A stretch of DNA of 15,383 nt from JACDAN01 sp035776735 (GTDB lineage: Bacteria; Actinomycetota; Thermoleophilia; Gaiellales; Gaiellaceae). Below the pieces are notes generated by a model. That model saw only the letters and a list, made by a program, of their open reading frames with translations. It did not search any database and was not told the DNA's origin. The translations under genes and the position numbers were made by a program. Below, one piece after another: positions 7,204-13,278 of this stretch; the first letter of the stretch is position 1, and each line of letters starts with the position of its first letter. The DNA is taken from assembly GCA_035776735.1 (NCBI GenBank), contig DASSSO010000130.1, forward strand, positions 1 to 15,383. The letters are read 5' to 3'.

Positions 7204-7962
7204 CTAGTCCGGCGCCCGGCGCATCGCGAAGGTGCCCGCGGTCATCAGCGCGGCGCCGGCGAGGAAGAGGATCGCGCCCAGCGGGAGCCAGGGCGTGGCG
7301 TCGAACCCGACGTCGGTGCCTATGTCGTTCAGGCACTCCCGCAGCTGCTCCTGCTGTGACGGGTCGCCGAACTTGTCCTGGCATTCCTCCTGCTCGGAGA
7401 AGTCCCCGAACGAGCTCGCGCTCTCCGTGATGGCGCGGACGATCGGGTACCCCCAGGAAGCGAAGCCGGCGAATGCGAGCACGGTTCCGGCGATGATCAG
7501 GAAGCGGGCGACACCGCGTGCCTGCACGAGCGTCGAGAGCCCGCTCGCGTCGACGACGGTCTTCACGCCGCCGTAGATCACGCCGGCGACCACGCCGCCG
7601 TGCTCGGCGCGCTGCCCGCCCTCGAGCGAGACGTCGACGTCGGGTGGTGCCGGGGCCGCGTCCTCCACGACGACGGTGAGGACGGTGTTGCCCAGGATTA
7701 GCCGGTCGCCGCGCCGGAGGATCGTCCGTCCGGTGATGCGGGTGCCGTTGACGTACGTCCCGTTGGTCGAGTCGAGATCGCGAATCGCGAGGTCGCCGCC
7801 CGCCGTCCAGGTGACGTCGGCGTGCTCGTGCGAGACGGTGTCGTCGCCTGCGAGCGTGCCGGACCGCCCGAGGAGAACGCCCTCCGGAGGCACGTCGAGG
7901 GTGTGTCCGGCCGCCGGCCCCTCGATCACGTCGAGCGAAACCCGGGTCACCGTCGCGGCCAA
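7204..7962 (-). CDS. FHA-domain membrane protein with shared Gly-rich motif
   Basis: 252 residues. The start is TTG 7962, with AGGAG (7968-7972) 5 nt upstream; a longer start at 8064 would overlap the divergent HAD gene and adds an unlike N-terminus. An FHA (phosphothreonine-binding) domain spans ~7-100, with the key residues GR (32-33), S44-x-x-H47 and NGT (67-69). The motif GGQxAExGGVxAGxIxGGV follows at 115-133 and matches the small convergent neighbour. Two membrane helices lie at ~151-172 and ~224-246, so FHA and motif should be cytosolic and a ~50-residue acidic loop (Cys194, Cys210) outside. This suggests a membrane sensor or scaffold reading Ser/Thr-kinase phosphorylation. No kinase gene is in the window. 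Confidence 0.88.
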   Translation of the reverse strand: MAATVTRVSLDVIEGPAAGHTLDVPPEGVLLGRSGTLAGDDTVSHEHADVTWTAGGDLAIRDLDSTNGTYVNGTRITGRTILRRGDRLILGNTVLTVVVEDAAPAPPDVDVSLEGGQRAEHGGVVAGVIYGGVKTVVDASGLSTLVQARGVARFLIIAGTVLAFAGFASWGYPIVRAITESASSFGDFSEQEECQDKFGDPSQQEQLRECLNDIGTDVGFDATPWLPLGAILFLAGAALMTAGTFAMRRAPD

Positions 7963-8014
7963 CGCTACTCCTGCGAGTCGGCGCAGGCAATCGTCCCGAA
8001 CGTAGGCTCCCGCG

Positions 8015-8674
8015 GTGGCCATCCGCGCGCTGCTCTTCGACTTCGACGGACTGATCGTCGACACCGAGACGCCGTCGTACGCCTCCTGGCAGGAGGTCTA
8101 CCGCGAGCACGGGCAGGAGCTGCCGCTCGACCGCTGGGCGGCGATCATCGGCACGACCGGCGGCTTCGAGCCGCTCGACTACCTCGAGCAGCTGCACGGG
8201 CCGATCGACCGGGAGGAAGTGAGCACCCGGCGCCGGGAGCGCGAGCTCTCGCTCCTCGAGGTCGAGGAGCTCCGGCCCGGGATCCTCGACTACCTGGAGG
8301 AGGCCGGCCGGCTCGGGCTGCGGACTGCGATCGTCTCCAGCTCGTCGCGCCAGTGGGTCGACCGGCACCTGGCCCGGCTCGAGCAGGCAGAGCACTTCGA
8401 CGAGATCGTGACCGCCGACCGCGACCCCGAGCGCTCGAAGCCGCGGCCGACGCTCTACCTGGAGGCGCTCGACCGTCTCGGCGTCGGCGCCGGCGAGGCG
8501 ATCGCGTTCGAGGACTCGCCGAACGGCGTCACCGCCGCGAAGGCGGCGGGGATCTACACGGTCGCGGTCCCGAACGGCGTCACGGTCGCGCTCGGGCTCG
8601 GGCACGCCGACCTGCTGCTCGAGTCGCTCGCGGAGCTTCCGCTCCGCGAGCTTCTCGAGTCGTTGCCGCGTTAG
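8015..8674 (+). CDS. HAD-superfamily hydrolase (phosphatase / beta-phosphoglucomutase-like)
   Basis: 219 residues, a complete HAD subfamily IA protein. Motif I is DFDGLIVDTE, with nucleophile Asp9 and acid/base Asp11. Motif II is Ser108 in IVSSSS. Motif III is Lys142. Motif IV is Glu166-Asp167 in FEDSPNG. Residues ~18-85 form the helical cap. Such proteins dephosphorylate or isomerise small sugar phosphates; the substrate cannot be told from sequence. The start is GTG 8015, with no Shine-Dalgarno site but with TAGGCT (8003-8008) 6 nt upstream, suggesting a leaderless mRNA. It is divergent from the FHA gene across 52 bp. Confidence 0.9.
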   Translation: MAIRALLFDFDGLIVDTETPSYASWQEVYREHGQELPLDRWAAIIGTTGGFEPLDYLEQLHGPIDREEVSTRRRERELSLLEVEELRPGILDYLEEAGRLGLRTAIVSSSSRQWVDRHLARLEQAEHFDEIVTADRDPERSKPRPTLYLEALDRLGVGAGEAIAFEDSPNGVTAAKAAGIYTVAVPNGVTVALGLGHADLLLESLAELPLRELLESLPR

Positions 8675-8685
8675 CGTCTATTTCG

Positions 8686-9045
8686 CTACAGGCGATCGCG
8701 GTCGCCGGCACTACCGGCGCCGTAGTAGCCGCCGATCTCGTCGCGGTACTCCGGGTCGCGGTAACGCGACTCGTCGAACTCCGGCGCGTTCTTGATCTCG
8801 TCCTTCGTGCGGTTGACGTAGACCGTCTCGCCCGCGGAGTCGACGCGGTCGATCACGCCCGCCGGCAGGAGGACCTTCTTCCCGAAGATCCAGGGACCGG
8901 TGTCGACGACCATGTAGCTGCCGCCCACCTCGTTCGTCGCCTCGTCGATCTTGCCAATCGAGCCGTCGATCGCCTCGACGCCGAAGCCGGTCAGATCCAT
9001 CGTGCCGATCGTGGTGTCGCGGTGCGTCCAGAGATCCGTGGACAT
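8686..9045 (-). CDS. PRC-barrel domain protein
   Basis: 119 residues. A PRC-barrel (small beta-barrel) occupies ~15-85: the GFGVEAIDGSIGKIDEA strand pair, then a KKVLLPAGVIDRVD strand and the ETVYVNRTKDEIKNAPEF stretch typical of the family's end. The C-terminus is acidic and Gly/Tyr-rich. Stand-alone PRC-barrel proteins are often stress-related, but the partner is unknown. The start is ATG 9045 behind AAGGAGG with a 4-nt gap; an out-of-frame ATG overlaps at 9049. A GTTTGC-N13-GGGCAG element lies upstream. It is convergent with the HAD gene, 11 bp apart. Confidence 0.88.
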   Translation of the reverse strand: MSTDLWTHRDTTIGTMDLTGFGVEAIDGSIGKIDEATNEVGGSYMVVDTGPWIFGKKVLLPAGVIDRVDSAGETVYVNRTKDEIKNAPEFDESRYRDPEYRDEIGGYYGAGSAGDRDRL

Positions 9046-9075
9046 CCATCCTCCTTTGTCGGGTTCCAGGGAGGT

Positions 9076-9100
9076 CTGCCCGGGACTCGCGGACGCAAAC
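9076..9100 (-). promoter_or_regulatory. candidate stress-sigma promoter of the PRC-barrel gene
   Basis: On the minus strand GTTTGC (9100-9095) and GGGCAG (9081-9076) are 13 nt apart, like SigB/SigF-type promoters. The predicted leader is about 22 nt. Pattern match by eye. Confidence 0.4.
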
Positions 9101-9120
9101 CTGCTACCGATAACAGTCCG

Positions 9121-9402
9121 GTGAACCAGCCCGATTGGAACGAGCTCGACCTTCAGGCGCTCACGCGCGAGCTCAGAGCTGCGCTGCCCGCGGCCGAGGC
9201 GGAGAAGATGATCTGGGCCTTCGAGCGGGCGCTCGCGGTCGCCCGCATCGACGGCGATCTGCTCCGCTACCTGCTCGCCGCGACCGCGTCCCTCGTCGCC
9301 CGCGCCGAGGGGTCGACGCCTCGCGAGGTCTTCGAGGCGTTCTTCCGCCGGTCGGTCACGGACGACGAGTGGCGCGATCGCTACGCCGGACTGCTCTCCT
9401 AG
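9121..9402 (+). CDS. small conserved-looking helical protein, function unknown
   Basis: 93 residues starting at GTG 9121 and continuing to TAG 9402. It is predicted all-helical, with acidic and Leu/Ala-rich helices (LQALTRELRAALPAAEAEK, then FERALAVARIDGDLLRYLLAA) and an aromatic, charged end (FEAFFRRSVTDDEWRDRYAGLLS). There is no signal peptide or membrane segment. I do not recognise a family. There is no ribosome binding site, but GATAAC (9109-9114) sits 6 nt before the GTG, matching the leaderless pattern of neighbouring genes, which supports it being real. Its stop shares a CTAG with the convergent gene's stop. Confidence 0.7.
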   Translation: MNQPDWNELDLQALTRELRAALPAAEAEKMIWAFERALAVARIDGDLLRYLLAATASLVARAEGSTPREVFEAFFRRSVTDDEWRDRYAGLLS

Positions 9403-10304
9403 GGCACCTTCCTGAACTGCGCGAGCGAGTAGGCGGTCGTCGGCGTCGAAGGCGTCGTGAAGCGCGCGTTCACCGCGTACAGCCGGTTCCCGAACTCGTC
9501 GATCGTCGACGGGACGTCGAAGTCCGAGTCGGTGATGTGCGTGACGACCTCTCCGGACGCCAGCCGCGTGTCGAGCCGGACGACGGCGACCTGGTTGAGG
9601 CGGTTCTGCACGACGTAGAGCGTCCGCCCGTCGAGCAGGAGCCCGTCGCCGTTGACCACCGTCTCGTCGAGCGTGATCTCCGTCGTCTCGCCGGAGGCCG
9701 GCTCGACCCGGAAGACCTTGCCCGTGTTGCTCTGGACGATCACGAGCGTCTTCCCGTTCGGCGTCGCCTCGATCCCGTTCGCGTTGTTGCCGGCGATGTA
9801 GTGGATGTCGCCGATGAGCGGGATCGTCGTCACGCCGCCGTTTTCTCCCGTGCCGACCCGGTAGAGCGCGGGCTGGCGCGAGTCGGTGAAGTAGGCGGCG
9901 CCGCGAGCGACGACAACGTCGTTGACGAACGTGTCGCTCTCCGTCGTCAGCTGATGCGTCGCGAGCAGCGCGCCGGTCCGGGCGTCGTAGACGAAGCCCT
10001 TCCCGGTCGGCCCGCCTGCCACGAACAGCTTGCCGTCATCGAACACGACCCCGATCGCAGCGCGGCCGGTCGCACCGGGATTCAGGATCGCACCCTCGCC
10101 GGTGCGCAGATCGCCGCGATAGATCGCGCCGGTTCCGATCGACCCGACGTAGAAGGTGGGCCCGTTGCCGATCGCGATTCCCTCCGGCCGGAACCCGTCG
10201 GGCAGCGCGATCAGCTCCGGAAAGCGTGCGGAGGCTCCGAGTGGAGCCGCGAGAATGGCACCGGCCACCGCCAGCCAGGCGACGAGAATCGTCACTTTTC
10301 GCAT
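9399..10304 (-). CDS. secreted SMP-30/NHL-like beta-propeller protein
   Basis: 301 residues. A signal peptide spans 1-26 (MRKVTILVAW start, cut near GASA). The mature protein is a run of short beta-strand blades with NHL/SMP-30-like phrases such as FRPEGIAIGNG, GNNANGIEATPNGKTLVIVQ and VVNGDGLLLDGRTLYVVQN. The Asn-Gly-Ile/Asp-Gly positions are those that bind metal in gluconolactonase-type propellers. Catalysis is unproven; it may be a binding protein. The start is ATG 10304 after a G-rich stretch (GAGGGGGG) that is only a fair ribosome binding site. The stop codon overlaps the convergent gene within CTAG at 9399-9402. Confidence 0.85.
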   Translation of the reverse strand: MRKVTILVAWLAVAGAILAAPLGASARFPELIALPDGFRPEGIAIGNGPTFYVGSIGTGAIYRGDLRTGEGAILNPGATGRAAIGVVFDDGKLFVAGGPTGKGFVYDARTGALLATHQLTTESDTFVNDVVVARGAAYFTDSRQPALYRVGTGENGGVTTIPLIGDIHYIAGNNANGIEATPNGKTLVIVQSNTGKVFRVEPASGETTEITLDETVVNGDGLLLDGRTLYVVQNRLNQVAVVRLDTRLASGEVVTHITDSDFDVPSTIDEFGNRLYAVNARFTTPSTPTTAYSLAQFRKVP

Positions 10305-10347
10305 CAGTGGAAATCCCCCCTCGAAGGTTGCGGTCGTCGGGTCCTAC

Positions 10348-10373
10348 GTAACCGTCACTCGGTCGGATCGAAC
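10348..10373 (-). promoter_or_regulatory. candidate promoter of the beta-propeller gene
   Basis: On the minus strand GTTCGA (10373-10368), 14 nt, then GGTTAC (10353-10348). The first element and the spacing are identical to those upstream of the CHRD gene; the second differs from GGGNA-type elements by one base. The predicted leader is about 36 nt. Confidence 0.3.
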
Positions 10374-10393
10374 CTCGCTGGCAGACTGGTCAC

Positions 10394-10786
10394 ATGACGA
10401 AGATCCAGAAGACCGACGCGGAGTGGCGGGCCGAGCTGACGCCCGAGCAGTACCGGATCCTGCGCGAGAAGGGAACCGAGGCACCGTTCACGAACGAGTA
10501 CGACCACACGTTCGAGCCCGGCACCTACCGCTGCGCCGGGTGCGGCGCGGAGCTGTTCGACTCGGACACGAAGTACGACTCGGGCTGCGGTTGGCCGGCG
10601 TTCTTCGCCCCCACCGGCGAGGACGCCGTCGAGGAGGAGCGCGACACGAGCCACGGCATGGTGCGCACGGAGGTCCTGTGCGCGGGCTGCGGCGGCCACC
10701 TCGGGCACGTCTTCCCCGACGGCCCGCACCCGACCGGGCTCCGCTACTGCATCAACTCGGCGGCGCTGAAGCTGGAAGCCGAGTAG
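10394..10786 (+). CDS. msrB: peptide-methionine (R)-S-oxide reductase MsrB
   Basis: 130 residues, full length for MsrB. It reduces the R-form of methionine sulfoxide in proteins, an oxidative-damage repair step in the cytosol. The zinc site is intact: Cys47-x2-Cys50 and Cys96-x2-Cys99. The GCGWPAF motif is at 64-70. Catalytic Cys119 lies in RYCINSAAL. Cys65 is a candidate recycling cysteine. The HLGHVFPDGP stretch is canonical. The start is ATG 10394, with no Shine-Dalgarno site; CAGACT at 10382-10387 is 6 nt upstream. It is divergent from the secreted propeller gene. Confidence 0.97.
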   Translation: MTKIQKTDAEWRAELTPEQYRILREKGTEAPFTNEYDHTFEPGTYRCAGCGAELFDSDTKYDSGCGWPAFFAPTGEDAVEEERDTSHGMVRTEVLCAGCGGHLGHVFPDGPHPTGLRYCINSAALKLEAE

Positions 10787-10792
10787 CCGAGA

Positions 10793-10829
10793 CGGCGCGC
10801 CCCGCGGGCGGGCGCAGCCCTTCGCGCCG
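10793..10829. terminator. possible weak hairpin after msrB
   Basis: A 7-bp GC stem, CGGCGCG (10793-10799) with CGCGCCG (10823-10829), and a 23-nt loop, starting 7 nt after the msrB stop. There is no T-run. In DNA this GC-rich, such a stem can arise by chance. Confidence 0.3.
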
Positions 10830-10847
10830 CATGATGGAATCGGGGCT

Positions 10848-11909
10848 GTGCGTCTCTCGCGCAGCATGCCGACGTACCGGCGCCGCGACATGGCGGTCGA
10901 CCTCGGCACGGCGAACACGGTCGTCCACGTACGACACGAGGGGATCATCCTCTTTGAGCCGTCGGTGATCGCGATCGACGAAAGGACCGGCCAGGTCCAT
11001 GCGGTCGGCGACGAGGCGAGGAGGATGATCGGGCGAACGCCGTCGACGATTCGCGCAACACGTCCGCTTCGTCACGGCGTCATCGCCGACTTCGACACGA
11101 CCGAGCAGATGCTCCGTCGCTTCCTCGCGAAGGCGAACGGGCACCGACGCATTCACCGGCGCGTGGTCCTCTGTGTCCCGAGCGGAATCACCGACGTCGA
11201 GGAGCGCGCCGTCAAGGAGGCGACGCTCACGGCGGGGGCACGCTACGCGGATCTGATCGAGGAGCCGATGGCCGCCGCGATCGGAGCCGGTCTCCCTGTC
11301 GCCGAACCGAACGGCAACATGGTCGTGGATATCGGAGGAGGAACGACCGAGGTCGCGGTGATCTCGCTGGGCGGCATCGTCGTCTCGCGGTCGCTCCGCG
11401 TCGGCGGCTACGAGATGGACGAGGCGATCGTCCGCTACGTGAGGAATCACCACAAGCTCGCCATCGGTCAGGAGCAAGCCGAAGTCGTCAAGATCAAGCT
11501 GGGCTCCGCGGTTCACATCGGCGGGCTCCCCGGCACCGAGGTGAGCGGCCGTGACCTTGTCACCGGAGGGTTGCGGCGGGTCGGCCTGACGGCCGGGGAG
11601 GCGCGCGAAGCGCTCGAGCGGCCCCTCGGCCAGATCATCGACACGGTCAAGGAGACGCTCGAGGAGACGCCGCCTGAGCTGGCCGCCGACATCACGAACC
11701 GTGGGATCGTCCTCGTCGGAGGCGGCGCCTTGCTGCGCGGCCTCGACCAGCTCATGCGGCTCGAGACGCAGCTACCCGTCTACGTCGCCGACTCGGCCCT
11801 CACCTGCGTCGCAACCGGCGCGGGACTGAGCCTGGAGGAGATGCCGGTGATCCAGAACGTCGCCGGGAAGCGCCTCCTCCCGAGGCGACGACGCCGCCGC
11901 TGGATCTGA
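10848..11909 (+). CDS. mreB: MreB-like bacterial actin, orphan
   Basis: 353 residues, full length for MreB, a filament-forming ATPase that guides cell-wall synthesis under the membrane. The actin signatures are present: phosphate-1 DLGTANT (18-24), phosphate-2 DIGGGTTE (161-168) and the adenosine-site GGGALLRGL (291-299). The IEEPMAAAIGAGL helix is typical of MreB. The start is either GTG 10848, with TGGAAT (10835-10840) 7 nt upstream, or ATG 10866 (MPTYRRR); I prefer the GTG. There is no hydrophobic N-terminal membrane helix; instead the protein ends in a very basic tail with six arginines in a row and a Trp, a possible membrane anchor. No mreC, mreD or rodA is nearby, so it may be a paralogue rather than the main MreB. 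Confidence 0.92.
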   Translation: MRLSRSMPTYRRRDMAVDLGTANTVVHVRHEGIILFEPSVIAIDERTGQVHAVGDEARRMIGRTPSTIRATRPLRHGVIADFDTTEQMLRRFLAKANGHRRIHRRVVLCVPSGITDVEERAVKEATLTAGARYADLIEEPMAAAIGAGLPVAEPNGNMVVDIGGGTTEVAVISLGGIVVSRSLRVGGYEMDEAIVRYVRNHHKLAIGQEQAEVVKIKLGSAVHIGGLPGTEVSGRDLVTGGLRRVGLTAGEAREALERPLGQIIDTVKETLEETPPELAADITNRGIVLVGGGALLRGLDQLMRLETQLPVYVADSALTCVATGAGLSLEEMPVIQNVAGKRLLPRRRRRRWI

Positions 11910-11947
11910 CACGAGACACCGAGGAACCGCTCGCCAAAGTCGTGGGA

Positions 11948-11966
11948 CGCTCGGCGAGAACGAGCG
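11948..11966. terminator. weak hairpin between convergent genes
   Basis: CGCTCG (11948-11953) and CGAGCG (11961-11966) form a 6-bp stem with a 7-nt loop just before the convergent stop codon. A competing pairing, CTCGCC (11930-11935) with GGCGAG (11953-11958), overlaps it. There is no T-run. Low confidence. Confidence 0.3.
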
Positions 11967-11969
11967 CCG

Positions 11970-12800
11970 TCAGGCGCGAGGGATGGTGTACTCGATGTCG
12001 CGGACGTCGAGGCCGAGCGAGGACGCGATCTTGATCCCGTCCTCGATCTCCGCCTTCAGCCGCGCGACGTCATGCGAGCGCATGGCGCTCGTGATGAAGG
12101 CACGCTCCTTCGGGCGCCAGAGGACGTGCTCCGCGAAGATCGGGAGCATCCGGCTCGCCTCCTCGATCATCGTCGTCTTCGTCTTCTTGGAAGCGGTCCG
12201 GAGCAGCACTCGCTCGTAGGCCATCCCCGAGCTGTGGTGGATGCCGTCGTCGATCGTCAGGCGCTTGCAGAGGTCGGCGAGGACGGTTCCCGGCGCCGAG
12301 CGGGCGATCAGGCGGAAGCGCGGGATGATCATCCGCTCGAAGAAGACCTGCATCAGAAAGACCTTGACCTCGAGCTCGTCCAGCCCGAGGAAGATCGTCG
12401 CCAGCTTGTCCAGGTGCGGGTCGCGCTCCGTCGGCCCGCCGGCCTCGGCGACGAGGCGCAGCCACGCCTCGACGTGGCGCGCCTCGTCCTGCGCCATCGT
12501 CGAGTAGTAGAGCTTCGCGTCGTGGTGCCTGGCGCCCTCGAGGAGCTGCGCCGCCATCTCGACCGCCAGTGAGTCGGCCTGGAGCTGCTGGGTGATGACC
12601 GAGCGCCAGATGCCGCGGCGCTTCTCCACGCGCTGGGGCGCGCCGGTGGTCTCGGGAATCGGCGGTAGCTCCTGCCAGGGCATCTCCCGCACCTGCCACT
12701 CCTGCTTCTTCGCGAGCTCGTAGTAGCGGTAGACCTCGGGCGCCGTGCCGGCCGGAGCCGGGGCGTCGGGAGGGGTCTGGAGTTCCTCGACGGTCGCCAC
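11970..12800 (-). CDS. ferritin-like / ribonucleotide-reductase-like putative diiron protein
   Basis: 276 residues, mostly long helices. Candidate iron ligands fall in the ferritin-like order: Glu81, Glu106-x2-His109 (DEARH), Glu155, then Asp185-x2-His188 in DDGIHH where an ExxH is usual. That Asp in place of Glu makes metal loading uncertain. The N-terminal 50 residues are Pro-rich. I read it as a ferritin-like superfamily member near R2-like or AurF-like oxygenases; the substrate is unknown. The start is GTG 12800, with no Shine-Dalgarno site but with TAGGAT 7 nt upstream on the minus strand. It follows a SnoaL-like gene on the same strand by 22 bp, and its own -10 element sits in that gap. 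Confidence 0.8.
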   Translation of the reverse strand: MATVEELQTPPDAPAPAGTAPEVYRYYELAKKQEWQVREMPWQELPPIPETTGAPQRVEKRRGIWRSVITQQLQADSLAVEMAAQLLEGARHHDAKLYYSTMAQDEARHVEAWLRLVAEAGGPTERDPHLDKLATIFLGLDELEVKVFLMQVFFERMIIPRFRLIARSAPGTVLADLCKRLTIDDGIHHSSGMAYERVLLRTASKKTKTTMIEEASRMLPIFAEHVLWRPKERAFITSAMRSHDVARLKAEIEDGIKIASSLGLDVRDIEYTIPRA

Positions 12801-12807
12801 CGTGTGG

Positions 12808-12813
12808 ATCCTA
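12808..12813 (-). promoter_or_regulatory. -10 element TAGGAT for a leaderless GTG start
   Basis: TAGGAT on the minus strand, 7 nt before the GTG at 12800 and inside the 22-bp gap after the upstream gene. It matches the actinobacterial TANNNT -10 consensus at leaderless distance. No clear -35 is seen. Confidence 0.5.
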
Positions 12814-12822
12814 GAGCCAGAG

Positions 12823-13257
12823 CTAGGCGTCGAGCGCGAAGACGTGTACCTTCTCGCCCCGGAAGAGACGGCGATCCGGGTCCCAGGGGAAGAAGATGAC
12901 GACGCCGAACTCGACCGGCCCGCCGCTCGCGGTGTAGTCGAGCCAGTCCTGCTCGTGCGTCCCTGTCACCCGCGCCTCCTCGCAGACGCCCTGCGGGCCG
13001 ATGACGATGTCGGTCAGGTCGAAGTGGATGTCGGGGAAGGCGGTCAGGAGCCCGGTGTAGAACCGCGTCGCCCCCTCGTGGCCTTCCCACCGGTGCTCCG
13101 TGCCGACGATCTCGTAGACGCAGTCGTCGGTGAGGGTCGCGATCAGGCCCGGGAGGTCGCGGCTGTCCTCGGCGATCGAGTGCTGCTTCCAGAGCTCGCG
13201 GATCGCCTCGATCTCGGCCGGGTCGATCGCGCGTTTGATGAGGTCCCGAACATCCAT
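12823..13257 (-). CDS. SnoaL-like / NTF2-fold protein
   Basis: 144 residues from ATG 13257. The fold signature of the SnoaL-like polyketide-cyclase/ester-cyclase group is visible: an N-terminal helix (AEIEAIRELWKQHS), the VYEIVGTEHRWEGHEGATRFYT phrase with its HEG turn, the AFPDIHFDLTDIVIG strand and C-terminal strands ending KVHVFALDA. Most such proteins are small enzymes or binding proteins of unknown substrate. A longer start at 13287 would overlap the divergent transporter gene. There is no Shine-Dalgarno site; AGTATT (minus strand, 13270-13265) is 7 nt upstream. It may be read together with the ferritin-like gene downstream. Confidence 0.85.
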   Translation of the reverse strand: MDVRDLIKRAIDPAEIEAIRELWKQHSIAEDSRDLPGLIATLTDDCVYEIVGTEHRWEGHEGATRFYTGLLTAFPDIHFDLTDIVIGPQGVCEEARVTGTHEQDWLDYTASGGPVEFGVVIFFPWDPDRRLFRGEKVHVFALDA

Positions 13258-13264
13258 GACCGTC

Positions 13265-13272
13265 AATACTCT
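13265..13272. promoter_or_regulatory. shared divergent -10 region for two leaderless genes
   Basis: Only 21 bp separate the starts at 13257 (minus) and 13279 (plus). On plus, AATACT (13265-13270) or TACTCT (13267-13272) lies 8 or 6 nt before GTG 13279. On minus, the same bases read AGTATT, 7 nt before ATG 13257. One AT-rich core could serve both directions. Confidence 0.5.
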
Positions 13273-13278
13273 CAGGCC

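Noticed and set aside
7963..8064. Longer N-terminus for the FHA protein from 8064
   Set aside because: It would overlap the divergent HAD gene start; TTG 7962 has a well-placed AGGAG and directly precedes the first FHA strand.
6533..8605. 690-codon minus-strand open frame
   Set aside because: It runs through parts of the RDD gene, the small motif gene, the FHA gene and the HAD gene in the wrong frame; composition is Arg/Asp/Gly noise.
9135..10397. 420-codon plus-strand frame opposite the beta-propeller gene
   Set aside because: Arg/Asp/Val-rich shadow; the minus strand encodes a signal peptide and propeller repeats.
12745..13278. Upstream extension of the metal-transporter frame
   Set aside because: The translation is antisense to the SnoaL-like gene and not transporter-like; GTG 13279 gives the normal CDF N-terminus.
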